A DNA stretch of 43,694 nt from contig JAEWWW010000005.1 in assembly GCA_023396215.1 (NCBI GenBank), positions 1 to 43,694 on the forward strand, read 5' to 3'. This document shows positions 20,309 to 27,713 of this stretch, one piece after another. How positions within the stretch are numbered: position 1 is the first letter of the stretch; every line of letters starts with the position of its first letter. Under the pieces are notes generated by a model. The model saw only the letters and a list, made by a program, of their open reading frames with translations. It searched no databases and was not told the origin of the DNA. The stretch comes from Bacillota bacterium (GTDB lineage Bacteria; Bacillota; Clostridia; Oscillospirales; Ruminococcaceae). Made by a program: the position numbers and the translations under genes.

Positions 20309-23300
20309 ATGGCGAGAAAAATGAAGACCATGGATGGCAACAACGCCGCCGCACATGTTTCGTATGCGTTTACCGATGTTGCTGCCATCTACCCCATCAC
20401 ACCGTCATCGGTCATGGCGGAGGTAACCGACGAGTGGGCGGCCGGGGGCCGCAAAAACCTTTTTGGCCAGACCGTTAAGGTTGTTGAGATGCAGTCTGAG
20501 GCAGGCGCCGCAGGCACCGTTCACGGCTCTCTGGCCGCCGGTGCGCTGACCACCACCATCACCGCTTCTCAGGGCCTGCTGCTCATGGTCCCCAACATGT
20601 ACAAAATCGCAGGCGAGTTGCTGCCGGGCGTTATCAACGTTTCTGCCCGTGCGGTTGCTTCTCACGCACTCTCAATCTTTGGCGACCATTCCGACGTCTA
20701 CGCCTGCCGCCAGACCGGCTTTGCCATGCTCTGCTCGGGCAACGTGCAGGAGGTCATGGACCTCGGCGCCGTGGCACACCTTGCCGCCATCAAAGGCCGG
20801 GTACCTTTCCTGCATTTCTTTGACGGCTTCAGAACCTCCCACGAGGTACAGAAGATTCAGGCATGGGATGACGAGCAGCTTCGCGAGCTGGCCGACTTCG
20901 ACGCCATCGACGATTTCAGAAGAAACTGCCTGAACCCCGAGCGCCCTGTGCTGCGCGGCTCTGCCCAGAACCCCGACATCTTCTTCCAGGCAAGAGAGTC
21001 TTCCAACAAGTTCTACGACGCTCTGCCCGCCATTGTGGAAGAATACATGGGCAAGGTCAACAAGATGATTGGCACCGACTACGGCCTGTTTAACTACTAC
21101 GGCGACAAAAACGCCGAGCATGTTATCGTCGCCATGGGCTCGGTCTGCGACACCGCAGAAGAAACCATCGACTACCTTAACGCAAACGGCGGCAAGGTCG
21201 GCCTCATCAAGGTTCGCCTGTACCGCCCCTTCTCTGCCAAACACCTGCTGGCCGCGCTGCCCGACAGCGTAAAGACCATCTCTGTGCTGGACAGAACCAA
21301 GGAGCCCGGCTCTCTGGGCGAGCCCCTGTATCTGGACGTCGCCCTTGCGCTGCGTGACTCCAAGTTTGCTTCCACCCCCATCTACTCCGGCCGCTACGGT
21401 CTGGGCTCCAAGGACGTAAACCCCGCCCAGATTATGGCCATCTACACCAACGCCGCCAGCGGCAACGCCAAGCCCCGCTTCACCGTGGGCATCGTGGACG
21501 ACGTTACCAACCTCTCGCTGGATGTTGTGGACGCTCCCGACACCACCCCCGTTGGCACCACCAGCTGTAAGTTCTGGGGTCTGGGCGCGGACGGCACTGT
21601 GGGCGCAAACAAAAACTCCATCAAAATCATCGGCGACCACACCGACATGTATGCACAGGCATATTTCTCCTACGACTCCAAAAAGTCGGGCGGCGTCACC
21701 GTTTCTCACCTGCGCTTTGGTAAAAAGCCCATTAAGTCCACCTACTTTGTCAAAAAGGCTGACTTTGTGGCCTGCCACAATCCCTCCTATATTGACAAGT
21801 ACGATATGATTTCCGACCTCAAAAAGGGCGGCACCTTCCTGCTCAACTGCGGCTGGGATATGGCCGAGATTGAGGAAAAACTGCCCGGCTATGTAAAGAG
21901 ATACATTGCCGAAAACGACATCAAGTTCTACACCATCGACGGTGTTTCCATCGCCAGAGAAATCGGTCTGGGCGGGCGCATCAACACCATCCTCCAGTCG
22001 GCCTTCTTCAAGCTGGCCAACATCATCCCTGTTGACGACGCCATTAAGTTCATGAAGGACGCGGCCACCAAGTCCTACGGCAGCAAGGGTGAAAAGGTTG
22101 TCGCCATGAACCACTCTGCCATCGACCGCGGCGTCGAAGGCATTGTCGAGGTCAAGGTTCCCGATTCCTGGAAGAGCGCCACCGGCAGCCTGATTCATCA
22201 CAAGGCCACCGGCAGCCGTGAAGATCTGGTCAGCTTTGTCAACGACATCCTCATCCCGGTCAATGCGCAGAAGGGCGACGATCTGCCCGTATCCGCCTTT
22301 GCCGGCCGCGAGGACGGCCATATGCCTCAGGGCTCCTCTGCTTATGAGAAGCGCGGCATCGCCGTTGACACCCCCTGCTGGATTTCCGAGAACTGCATCC
22401 AGTGTAACTTCTGCTCCTATGTATGCCCCCATGCCGTCATCCGCCCCGCTGTGCTGACCGAGGAAGAGGCCGCCAAGGCTCCCGCCGGCACCAAGCTGAT
22501 GGATATGGTCGGTATGCCCGGCTACAAGTTCGGCATCACCATCTCGGTGCTCGACTGCACAGGCTGCGGCTCCTGCGCCAACGTCTGCCCCGGCAAGAAG
22601 GGCGCCAAGGCCCTCGAGATGAAGCCGCTGGAGAGCCAGCTGGCCGAAGCCGAGATCTTTGCCTACGCACAGGCTCTGCCCGAGAAGCCCGAGGTATTTG
22701 CCAAGTTTAAAGAAACCACCGTTAAGGGCAGCCAGTTCAAGCAGCCCCTGCTTGAGTACTCCGGCGCCTGCGCGGGCTGCGGCGAAACCCCCTACGCCAA
22801 GCTGGTTACCCAGCTCTTCGGCGACAGAATGTATATCGCCAACGCCACCGGCTGTTCCTCCATCTGGGGCGGCTCGGCACCCGCAACCCCCTACACCGTC
22901 AACAAATCCGGCCGCGGCCCCGCTTGGGCAAACTCCCTCTTTGAGGATAACGCCGAGTATGGCTACGGCATGTATCTGGCTCAGAGCGCCATCCGCAACC
23001 GCCTGATTGGCAAGGTGCTTGAGCTGCAGAAGCTGGCCACCAAGGCCGACGAGAAGGAAGCCATCGAGGCTTACCTTTCCAGCGTGAACGACGGCGCCGC
23101 CAACAAGCTTGCCACCGCCCGCCTCATCGAGGTGCTGGAGGCCAGCTCCGAGGCTCTCGCCAAGGATATCCTCAAGGATAAGGAGTTCCTCTCCAAGAAA
23201 TCTGTCTGGATCTTCGGTGGCGACGGCTGGGCTTATGACATCGGCTTCGGCGGTCTGGACCATGTCATCGCTTCGGGCGAGGATGTGAACATTCTGGTGT

Positions 23301-23857
23301 TCGACACCGAGGTTTACTCCAACACCGGCGGCCAGTCCTCCAAGGCAACCCCCACCGGCGCTGTGGCCCAGTTTGCTGCGGCAGGCAAAGAGGTTAAGAA
23401 AAAAGACCTCGCAGCCATCGCCATGTCCTACGGTTATGTCTATGTGGCCCTGATTGCTCAGGGCGCAGGCTACAACCAGTGCATCAAGGCCTTCGTTGAG
23501 GCTGAAAGCTATCAGGGCCCCTCGATTGTCATCGCGTACTCCCCCTGCATCAACCACGGCATCAAGGGCGGCATGGGGCTTTCCCAGACCGAAACCAAGA
23601 ACGCCGTTGCGGCAGGCTACTGGCATAACTTCCGCTTTGACCCCAGACTGAAAGACGCGGGCAAAAACCCCTTCCAGCTGGATAGCAAGGCGCCTTCCGC
23701 AAGCTACAAAGACTTTATCCAGGGCGAGGTTCGCTACACCTCTCTGCTGCGCACCTTCCCCGACCGTGCGGATACTCTGTTTACCAGCGCCGACAAGATT
23801 GCCGCTGATAAGTATGAGCACCTGCAGCGTCTTGCAAAGCTTTATGATGTAGAGTAA
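20309..23857 (+). CDS. nifJ: Pyruvate:ferredoxin (flavodoxin) oxidoreductase
   Basis: The 1182-residue single-chain PFOR oxidises pyruvate with CoA to acetyl-CoA, CO2 and reduced ferredoxin. Visible sites are the N-terminal pyruvate-domain start KTMDGNNAAAHVSYAF and YPITPSSVMAE; ferredoxin clusters CIQCNFCSYVC (C696-C706) and CTGCGSCANVC (C750-C760); the proximal cluster cysteines CAGC (C821, C824) and C849 in NATGCSS; and the thiamine diphosphate site GGDGWAYDIG (970-979) with NTGGQSS. ATG 20309 has GGGAGG at 20293-20298. Length is normal. It is the central carbon and electron hub of an anaerobe. Codon use is smoother and less GC-extreme than in the neighbours, as expected of a highly expressed gene. 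Confidence 0.98.
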   Translation: MARKMKTMDGNNAAAHVSYAFTDVAAIYPITPSSVMAEVTDEWAAGGRKNLFGQTVKVVEMQSEAGAAGTVHGSLAAGALTTTITASQGLLLMVPNMYKIAGELLPGVINVSARAVASHALSIFGDHSDVYACRQTGFAMLCSGNVQEVMDLGAVAHLAAIKGRVPFLHFFDGFRTSHEVQKIQAWDDEQLRELADFDAIDDFRRNCLNPERPVLRGSAQNPDIFFQARESSNKFYDALPAIVEEYMGKVNKMIGTDYGLFNYYGDKNAEHVIVAMGSVCDTAEETIDYLNANGGKVGLIKVRLYRPFSAKHLLAALPDSVKTISVLDRTKEPGSLGEPLYLDVALALRDSKFASTPIYSGRYGLGSKDVNPAQIMAIYTNAASGNAKPRFTVGIVDDVTNLSLDVVDAPDTTPVGTTSCKFWGLGADGTVGANKNSIKIIGDHTDMYAQAYFSYDSKKSGGVTVSHLRFGKKPIKSTYFVKKADFVACHNPSYIDKYDMISDLKKGGTFLLNCGWDMAEIEEKLPGYVKRYIAENDIKFYTIDGVSIAREIGLGGRINTILQSAFFKLANIIPVDDAIKFMKDAATKSYGSKGEKVVAMNHSAIDRGVEGIVEVKVPDSWKSATGSLIHHKATGSREDLVSFVNDILIPVNAQKGDDLPVSAFAGREDGHMPQGSSAYEKRGIAVDTPCWISENCIQCNFCSYVCPHAVIRPAVLTEEEAAKAPAGTKLMDMVGMPGYKFGITISVLDCTGCGSCANVCPGKKGAKALEMKPLESQLAEAEIFAYAQALPEKPEVFAKFKETTVKGSQFKQPLLEYSGACAGCGETPYAKLVTQLFGDRMYIANATGCSSIWGGSAPATPYTVNKSGRGPAWANSLFEDNAEYGYGMYLAQSAIRNRLIGKVLELQKLATKADEKEAIEAYLSSVNDGAANKLATARLIEVLEASSEALAKDILKDKEFLSKKSVWIFGGDGWAYDIGFGGLDHVIASGEDVNILVFDTEVYSNTGGQSSKATPTGAVAQFAAAGKEVKKKDLAAIAMSYGYVYVALIAQGAGYNQCIKAFVEAESYQGPSIVIAYSPCINHGIKGGMGLSQTETKNAVAAGYWHNFRFDPRLKDAGKNPFQLDSKAPSASYKDFIQGEVRYTSLLRTFPDRADTLFTSADKIAADKYEHLQRLAKLYDVE

Positions 23858-23873
23858 TCTGCCTCACAACCGC

Positions 23874-23906
23874 CGGAGGCGCCCCAAAAGGGCGCCTCCG
23901 TTTTTT
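23874..23906 (+). terminator. nifJ terminator
   Basis: CGGAGGCGCCC-CAAAA-GGGCGCCTCCG followed by TTTTTT, 16 bp after the nifJ stop. Textbook rho-independent form. Confidence 0.93.
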
Positions 23907-23927
23907 ATAGCTCGTATAAAGACAGAT

Positions 23928-23959
23928 AAAGCCCTTGCGTATTAATACGCAAGGGCTTT
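23928..23959. terminator. Bidirectional terminator overlapping XRE stop
   Basis: AAAGCCCTTGCGTA-TTAA-TACGCAAGGGCTTT, 14-bp perfect arms with A and T flanks on both sides. It backs up nifJ termination and ends the minus-strand XRE gene. Confidence 0.8.
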
Positions 23960-24294
23960 TAATCATTTTTTAAAAAAGAAATAACACCATCAAGGATATC
24001 CAGCGCCTGCTTTCGGCGGTTAACATCGAGGGCTTCTAATCTCTGCAGCAGGTAGTTGCTTTTGGCTTCATAGCCTACAGCCAGACTATCTTGAAGAACG
24101 TCGTCAGCCGGGGCAGCAAGCGTATTCAGAACCAAAACGAACGTCTCCAGCTTAGGCACTTTGTCGCCACGTTCAATATTGGCTAAATATCTGGTGCTGA
24201 TACCGATTTTCTCTGAACACCCTTCAAGGCTCCACCCGGCTTTGGCTCTATACAATTTTAACTTCTTACCAAGGCTTTTAGAATCCAATATCAT
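23959..24294 (-). CDS. XRE-family helix-turn-helix regulator
   Basis: A 111-residue protein with an N-terminal HTH: LGKKLKLYRAKAGWSLEGCS, IGISTRYLANIERGDKVPKL and ETFVLVLNTLAAPADDVL. A short helical tail follows (LLQRLEALDVNRRKQALDIL). I start at ATG 24294 with AGAGG 7 nt before it. It is AT-richer than the neighbours, which suits an acquired regulator. It is divergent from the DUF4349 lipoprotein gene. Target unknown. Confidence 0.88.
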   Translation of the reverse strand: MILDSKSLGKKLKLYRAKAGWSLEGCSEKIGISTRYLANIERGDKVPKLETFVLVLNTLAAPADDVLQDSLAVGYEAKSNYLLQRLEALDVNRRKQALDILDGVISFLKND

Positions 24295-24597
24295 CACCTC
24301 ACCTCTATCTGGGGATACCATCTACAAATAGAATACATTTTATCCAAAAATGGCGAGATGCTCTATCTGTGGAAAAATCACTAAATAGGGGTAATCCTTA
24401 ATAAAATAATCCTTATTTGTTTTACGGCCCGGCGGGTTTTCTCGGCAGCCCGCTTTGCCGCGCTGCGGCCAGGCTTTGGGGCTTGTGTAATATTTGTACC
24501 CCGCCCGCAACAAAACAGGTAAAAACAGGCTACTATGTAAGCAGCAAGCCCATAAACCCACTTGAAAACGGTTTTACTCGCGAAAGGGGTATTTAAA
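24295..24597. other. Divergent spacer between XRE and DUF4349 genes
   Basis: 303 bp with AT-rich stretches near 24330-24425 that likely hold promoters for one or both genes. I could not find a convincing -35/-10 pair, and frames in it lack RBSs. Confidence 0.45.
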
Positions 24598-25626
24598 ATG
24601 AAAAAGCTGCTTACAGTTGCACTCTCATTTTTACTGGCTGCATCACTTCTGGCAGGGTGCGGCGCTTCATCAAGAAATGCAACCACCGCGCCGTCTGCCG
24701 CGCCCTCGCCCTCTCCCTCGGCTGAGAACTATGGCTACGCCTCGGATTCTATTGCAAACGAAAGCGTCGCCGTACCCGAGGGCGAGGCCAGCAAGCAGAT
24801 GCTGGTGCCCCCGGGCGGGGCGTCGGGGGCCGGTCTCGCCGACCGCAAGATTATCAAAAACGGCTCGATTGAACTTGAAACCCTGGAGTTTGACAAAGGA
24901 ATAGCCGCCATTACCGCTTTGGTGGAAGAGCTGGGCGGTTATATCGAAGGCTCCGAGATTTCGGGCATCAGCCTGCGCTACCGGGGCGACTACAACCAGC
25001 GCGCGGCGCGGTTTTCGGCCCGCATCCCCAGCGATAAGCTGAACCAGGCCACCGACGAGCTGGGCCAGCTCTTCAACGTGCTGAACAAAAACGAGAGCAG
25101 CTCGGATATCACCGAAACCTATTTTGACACCGAAAGCCGCCTGAAAAGCCTGCGCATTCAGGAGGAGCGCCTGCTGGACCTGCTCTCCAAGGCTGAAAAG
25201 CTGGAGGACCTGATTACGCTGGAGCGCGCCCTCGCCGATGTGCGCTACCAGATTGAGAGCCTCACCAGCCAGCTTAACCGCTACGACAATCTGGTGAGCT
25301 ACAGCACCCTGAGCATCTACCTGCAGGAGGTTGTGCAGACCACCAATGTCAAGGCGCAGCCCCGCACCCTGAGCGAGAAGGTGGCCGAAGCCTTTACCGA
25401 ATCGCTGGAGGGCATCGCTGAAATCGCCGAATTCATCCTGCTGACGGTGGTGGCGCTGGGGCCGGTGCTGCTGGTTTACGGCGGTGTGGTCGCCCTGCTG
25501 GTCTTTGGCATCCTGCGGTTGCGCCGGTCGGCGGCGGGCCGCAAGGCGGGCAAATCGCTGCCCCGTCCCACAGATGAAGCCGGGCAGCGCCCCTCGCAGG
25601 ATAACCGCGATGAAACAAACAGCTAA
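24598..25626 (+). CDS. DUF4349 lipoprotein with C-terminal membrane anchor
   Basis: 342 residues. The lipoprotein signal MKKLLTVALSFLLAASLLAG is followed by C21, then a Ser/Pro/Ala linker and the DUF4349 domain (DRKIIKNGSIELETLEFDKG, VEELGGYIEGSEIS, FSARIPSDKLNQATDELGQL). A long coiled coil follows (SRLKSLRIQEERLLDLLSKA; LITLERALADVRYQIESLTS). A transmembrane helix near residues 280-305 (LLTVVALGPVLLVYGGVVAL) precedes a basic tail. DUF4349 proteins are extracytoplasmic and of unknown role. RBS AAAGGGG at 24583-24589. The next lipoprotein gene starts 16 bp after the stop. Confidence 0.88.
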   Translation: MKKLLTVALSFLLAASLLAGCGASSRNATTAPSAAPSPSPSAENYGYASDSIANESVAVPEGEASKQMLVPPGGASGAGLADRKIIKNGSIELETLEFDKGIAAITALVEELGGYIEGSEISGISLRYRGDYNQRAARFSARIPSDKLNQATDELGQLFNVLNKNESSSDITETYFDTESRLKSLRIQEERLLDLLSKAEKLEDLITLERALADVRYQIESLTSQLNRYDNLVSYSTLSIYLQEVVQTTNVKAQPRTLSEKVAEAFTESLEGIAEIAEFILLTVVALGPVLLVYGGVVALLVFGILRLRRSAAGRKAGKSLPRPTDEAGQRPSQDNRDETNS

Positions 25627-25642
25627 AACAGGGGGGATCGGC

Positions 25643-26311
25643 ATGGGCAGGTTCAAGGTCTTTGCTTTGGCGCTGGCCTGCGGGGCGCTGCTGGCGGCGG
25701 GTTGCGGCCAAACCATGCCCGCCCTCGGGAGCGACCAGCCCTTGCGGCCTGTTGTGGTCAAAGGAGCGGAGGAGCAGGGTGCGGGCGAAACGCAGCTCGC
25801 AGACCACCCCCCGATGGTGCGGATTAAAGGGGAACTCTACCTCGATACCGGCCGGGAAAGCGACGTCGGCGCGCGCTGCGGCGTGATGGATGGCGAGATC
25901 ACCTCGGCGGTAGCCGAGGGCAAGCTGCCCACCGAGGATGACCAGTCCAACTTTGGCACAGGCTATGAGTACCAGTTTGTCAGCGAAAACGGCGTGGACA
26001 TTGTCATAAACCAAAAGTGGATGCGCTTTGAAAAAGAGCGCCCCCACCTGACGCTGGAGCAGGTGCTGGAGCTTGCCAAAAAGGGCGACGCGCTTTCGTG
26101 GGCGGATTTCGCCCCCTATCACAGCATCGAAACCGGCAGCGGGCTGTATATCCGCCTCTACCCCATCGACGAAAGCCTTAATCTGATGATTGGCGGCGTC
26201 CCGGGCGAGCGGCCGATGTATATCTACCTTGCCAGAGCAGACAAGGAGAGCTATGTGGACATCCGCACAGGGGATATCGAAGCGTTTCTGGCGCGGGAGC
26301 CGCAGCCCTGA
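25643..26311 (+). CDS. Lipoprotein with M56-associated sensor-type tail
   Basis: A 222-residue lipoprotein with signal MGRFKVFALALACGALLAAG and C21. The mature part has PPMVRIKGELYLDTGRES, CGVMDGEITSAV, PTEDDQSNFGTGYEYQF and then LTLEQVLELAKKG and YHSIETGSGLYIRLYPID. I recognise this two-part arrangement from the extracellular tails of clostridial M56/BlaR1-like membrane peptidases and from free-standing lipoproteins; no formal function is known. The RBS is GGGGGG at 25631-25636. It is co-transcribed with the DUF4349 gene. Confidence 0.75.
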   Translation: MGRFKVFALALACGALLAAGCGQTMPALGSDQPLRPVVVKGAEEQGAGETQLADHPPMVRIKGELYLDTGRESDVGARCGVMDGEITSAVAEGKLPTEDDQSNFGTGYEYQFVSENGVDIVINQKWMRFEKERPHLTLEQVLELAKKGDALSWADFAPYHSIETGSGLYIRLYPIDESLNLMIGGVPGERPMYIYLARADKESYVDIRTGDIEAFLAREPQP

Positions 26312-26341
26312 AATCCCGGTAAAACTCCGCCCACAGAGGGG

Positions 26342-26370
26342 TTGACAAGCCCCGAAAAAGGCTATATAAT
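26342..26370 (+). promoter_or_regulatory. rplJL promoter
   Basis: Perfect TTGACA (26342-26347), 17-bp spacer, perfect TATAAT (26365-26370). Start predicted near 26377, directly before the L10 leader. Confidence 0.93.
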
Positions 26371-26376
26371 GTAAAA

Positions 26377-26445
26377 GCTGTTTCCAAAGACAGCAGGTGC
26401 CGATGTTTTGGCGTAAACGGTGATACCGGCCTGCCGAGGAGAACA
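26377..26445 (+). ncRNA. Ribosomal protein L10 leader
   Basis: The leader reads GCTGTTTCCAAAGACAGCAG at 26377-26396 and closes with GGCCTGCCGAGGAG near 26429-26442. The AAAGACAGCAGGTGC...GCCTGCCGAGG pairing is the L10-leader fold, where L10(L12)4 binds its own mRNA. It sits directly after the promoter and before the attenuator at 26492-26532. Confidence 0.85.
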
Positions 26446-26458
26446 TGAAATATGAGTT

Positions 26459-26472
26459 GGCCCCGCGGGGCC
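26459..26472 (+). repeat. GGCCCCGCGGGGCC palindrome in the L10 leader transcript
   Basis: A perfect palindrome followed 9 bp later by TTTTTT. It may form an upper stem competing with the downstream attenuator. Confidence 0.5.
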
Positions 26473-26491
26473 TGCGCTTAGATTTTTTGTT

Positions 26492-26532
26492 GCTCTTTTC
26501 GGCCAAATGCCGGAGAGAGCATTTTATTTTAT
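26492..26532 (+). terminator. rplJL attenuator terminator
   Basis: GCTCTTTTCGGC-CAAAT-GCCGGAGAGAGC pairs through 12 positions with G-U wobbles and is followed by ATTTTATTTTATA. It lies between the L10 leader and rplJ, as expected for transcriptional attenuation. A third hairpin ATACCAC...GTGGTAT follows at 26531-26562. Confidence 0.7.
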
Positions 26533-26625
26533 ACCACAGGCGCAAAAGCGCCGGCGTGGTATAAAGGCCGTCACCGCCCCAGGCGGGCATCAAAATTAAT
26601 TCTGTCACATGGGAGGTGAACCGAT

Positions 26626-27147
26626 TTGCCAAGTGAGAAGGTTTTGCAAGAAAAGCAGGGCATTGTTGCCGATCTGAAAAACAAGCTTACCAGTTCTACC
26701 GCTGGCGTGCTGGTTGACTACAAGGGCATCAATGTTGCCGACGATACCAAGCTGCGCAAAGAGCTGCGCGAGGCCGGTGTTGACTACGCCGTTGTAAAAA
26801 ACACTCTGCTGCGCTTTGCTGCCAACGAGGCGGGTTATCCCGAATTCAGCCCCCTGCTGGAGGGCACCACCGCTCTGGCCGTCTCTGCAGACGACCCTGT
26901 TGCGGCTGCCAAGATACTGACCAAGTATGCCGACAGCTCTAAGGGCAAATTCAGCATCAAGGCCGGTTTTGTGGATGGCGAGTTCATAGGCGCCGCCAAG
27001 GTCAACGAGTTGGGCAAGCTGCCCAGCAAGGAACAGCTGTTGGTACAGCTGCTCAGCGTCCTCAACGGTAACATCCGTGGTTTGGCTGTTGCGCTTAACG
27101 CAATTGCCGAGCAAAAAGAAGGCCCCGTGGCCGTAGCTGCCGAATAA
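26626..27147 (+). CDS. rplJ: 50S ribosomal protein L10
   Basis: A 173-residue L10 that forms the stalk base binding L12 dimers. It reads PSEKVLQEKQGIVADLKNKL, VDYKGINVADDTKLRKELRE, YAVVKNTLLRFA and ends with the L12-binding helix LSVLNGNIRGLAVALNAIAE. The start is a TTG (26626), with GGAGG at 26612-26616. No in-frame ATG is better placed. It follows its own leader and attenuator. Confidence 0.97.
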   Translation: MPSEKVLQEKQGIVADLKNKLTSSTAGVLVDYKGINVADDTKLRKELREAGVDYAVVKNTLLRFAANEAGYPEFSPLLEGTTALAVSADDPVAAAKILTKYADSSKGKFSIKAGFVDGEFIGAAKVNELGKLPSKEQLLVQLLSVLNGNIRGLAVALNAIAEQKEGPVAVAAE

Positions 27148-27180
27148 CGCAGCAAAACATGAATTAGGAGGTAAGCAAAA

Positions 27181-27555
27181 ATGGCTTCTGAGAAAATCGT
27201 AAAATTTGTCGAAGATATCAAGACCCTTACCGTGCTCGAGCTCAACGAGCTGGTTAAAGCTATCGAGGAGGAGTTCGGCGTATCCGCTGCCGCTCCCGTA
27301 ATGGTTGCCGCTGCAGCTTCTGCTGCTCCCGCTGCCGAGGAGAAAACCGAGTTTGACGTTATCCTTCTTGAGGCTGGCGCAAACAAGATGGCCGTCATCA
27401 AAGCTGTGAAGGAGCTCACCGGCCTTGGCCTGAAGGAGGCTAAAGACCTGGTTGACAACGCTCCCAAGCCCCTCAAAGAGGCGATTTCCAAGTCTGATGC
27501 CGACGACATCAAGGCCAAGCTGGAAGAAGCCGGCGCCAAAGTCGAGGTTAAATAA
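27181..27555 (+). CDS. rplL: 50S ribosomal protein L7/L12
   Basis: 124 residues: N-terminal dimerisation helix ELNELVKAIEEEFGVSAAAP, an Ala-rich hinge, and C-terminal factor-binding domain EEKTEFDVILLEAGANKM with TGLGLKEAKDLVDNAPKPLK. It recruits translational GTPases on the stalk. The RBS TTAGGAGG precedes ATG 27181. It ends at a strong terminator, so rpoB is not downstream here. Confidence 0.98.
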   Translation: MASEKIVKFVEDIKTLTVLELNELVKAIEEEFGVSAAAPVMVAAAASAAPAAEEKTEFDVILLEAGANKMAVIKAVKELTGLGLKEAKDLVDNAPKPLKEAISKSDADDIKAKLEEAGAKVEVK

Positions 27556-27573
27556 GTCATCTGACTTAAAGCA

Positions 27574-27606
27574 AAAAACAGCAGGCCAAAAGCCTGCTGT
27601 TTTTTT
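27574..27606 (+). terminator. rplJL operon terminator
   Basis: ACAGCAGGC-CAAAA-GCCTGCTGT with TTTTTT following, 20 bp after rplL. The strong form implies that transcription ends here. Confidence 0.93.
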
Positions 27607-27620
27607 GTGCCCGCCAAAAA

Positions 27621-27660
27621 ATTGGGGGGGAATATGGGGGGCACGGGGTGCCCCCCATAA
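27621..27660. repeat. Dispersed GC-rich module, partial copy C
   Basis: TTGGGGGGGAATATGGGGGG continues with CACGGGGTGCCCCCCATAA. It is nearly identical to positions 11988-12026 of copy A. It lacks the upstream AATTCG.CGACATGCGCGGCG part. Confidence 0.75.
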
Positions 27661-27664
27661 AACA

Positions 27665-27688
27665 ACCGCCGGGTTTTACCCCGGCGGT
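27665..27688 (-). terminator. pckG terminator
   Basis: On the minus strand ACCGCCGGG...CCCGGCGGT is followed by TGTTTTATGG. It lies 26 bp past the pckG stop and abuts the repeat module at 27621-27660. Confidence 0.6.
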
Positions 27689-27713
27689 CGCTTGTTTAGC
27701 CGTCACAGCGGCA

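Noticed and set aside
20672..23821. A 1049-codon open frame on the minus strand opposite nifJ
   Set aside because: Antisense shadow of nifJ. The sense strand carries all PFOR motifs.
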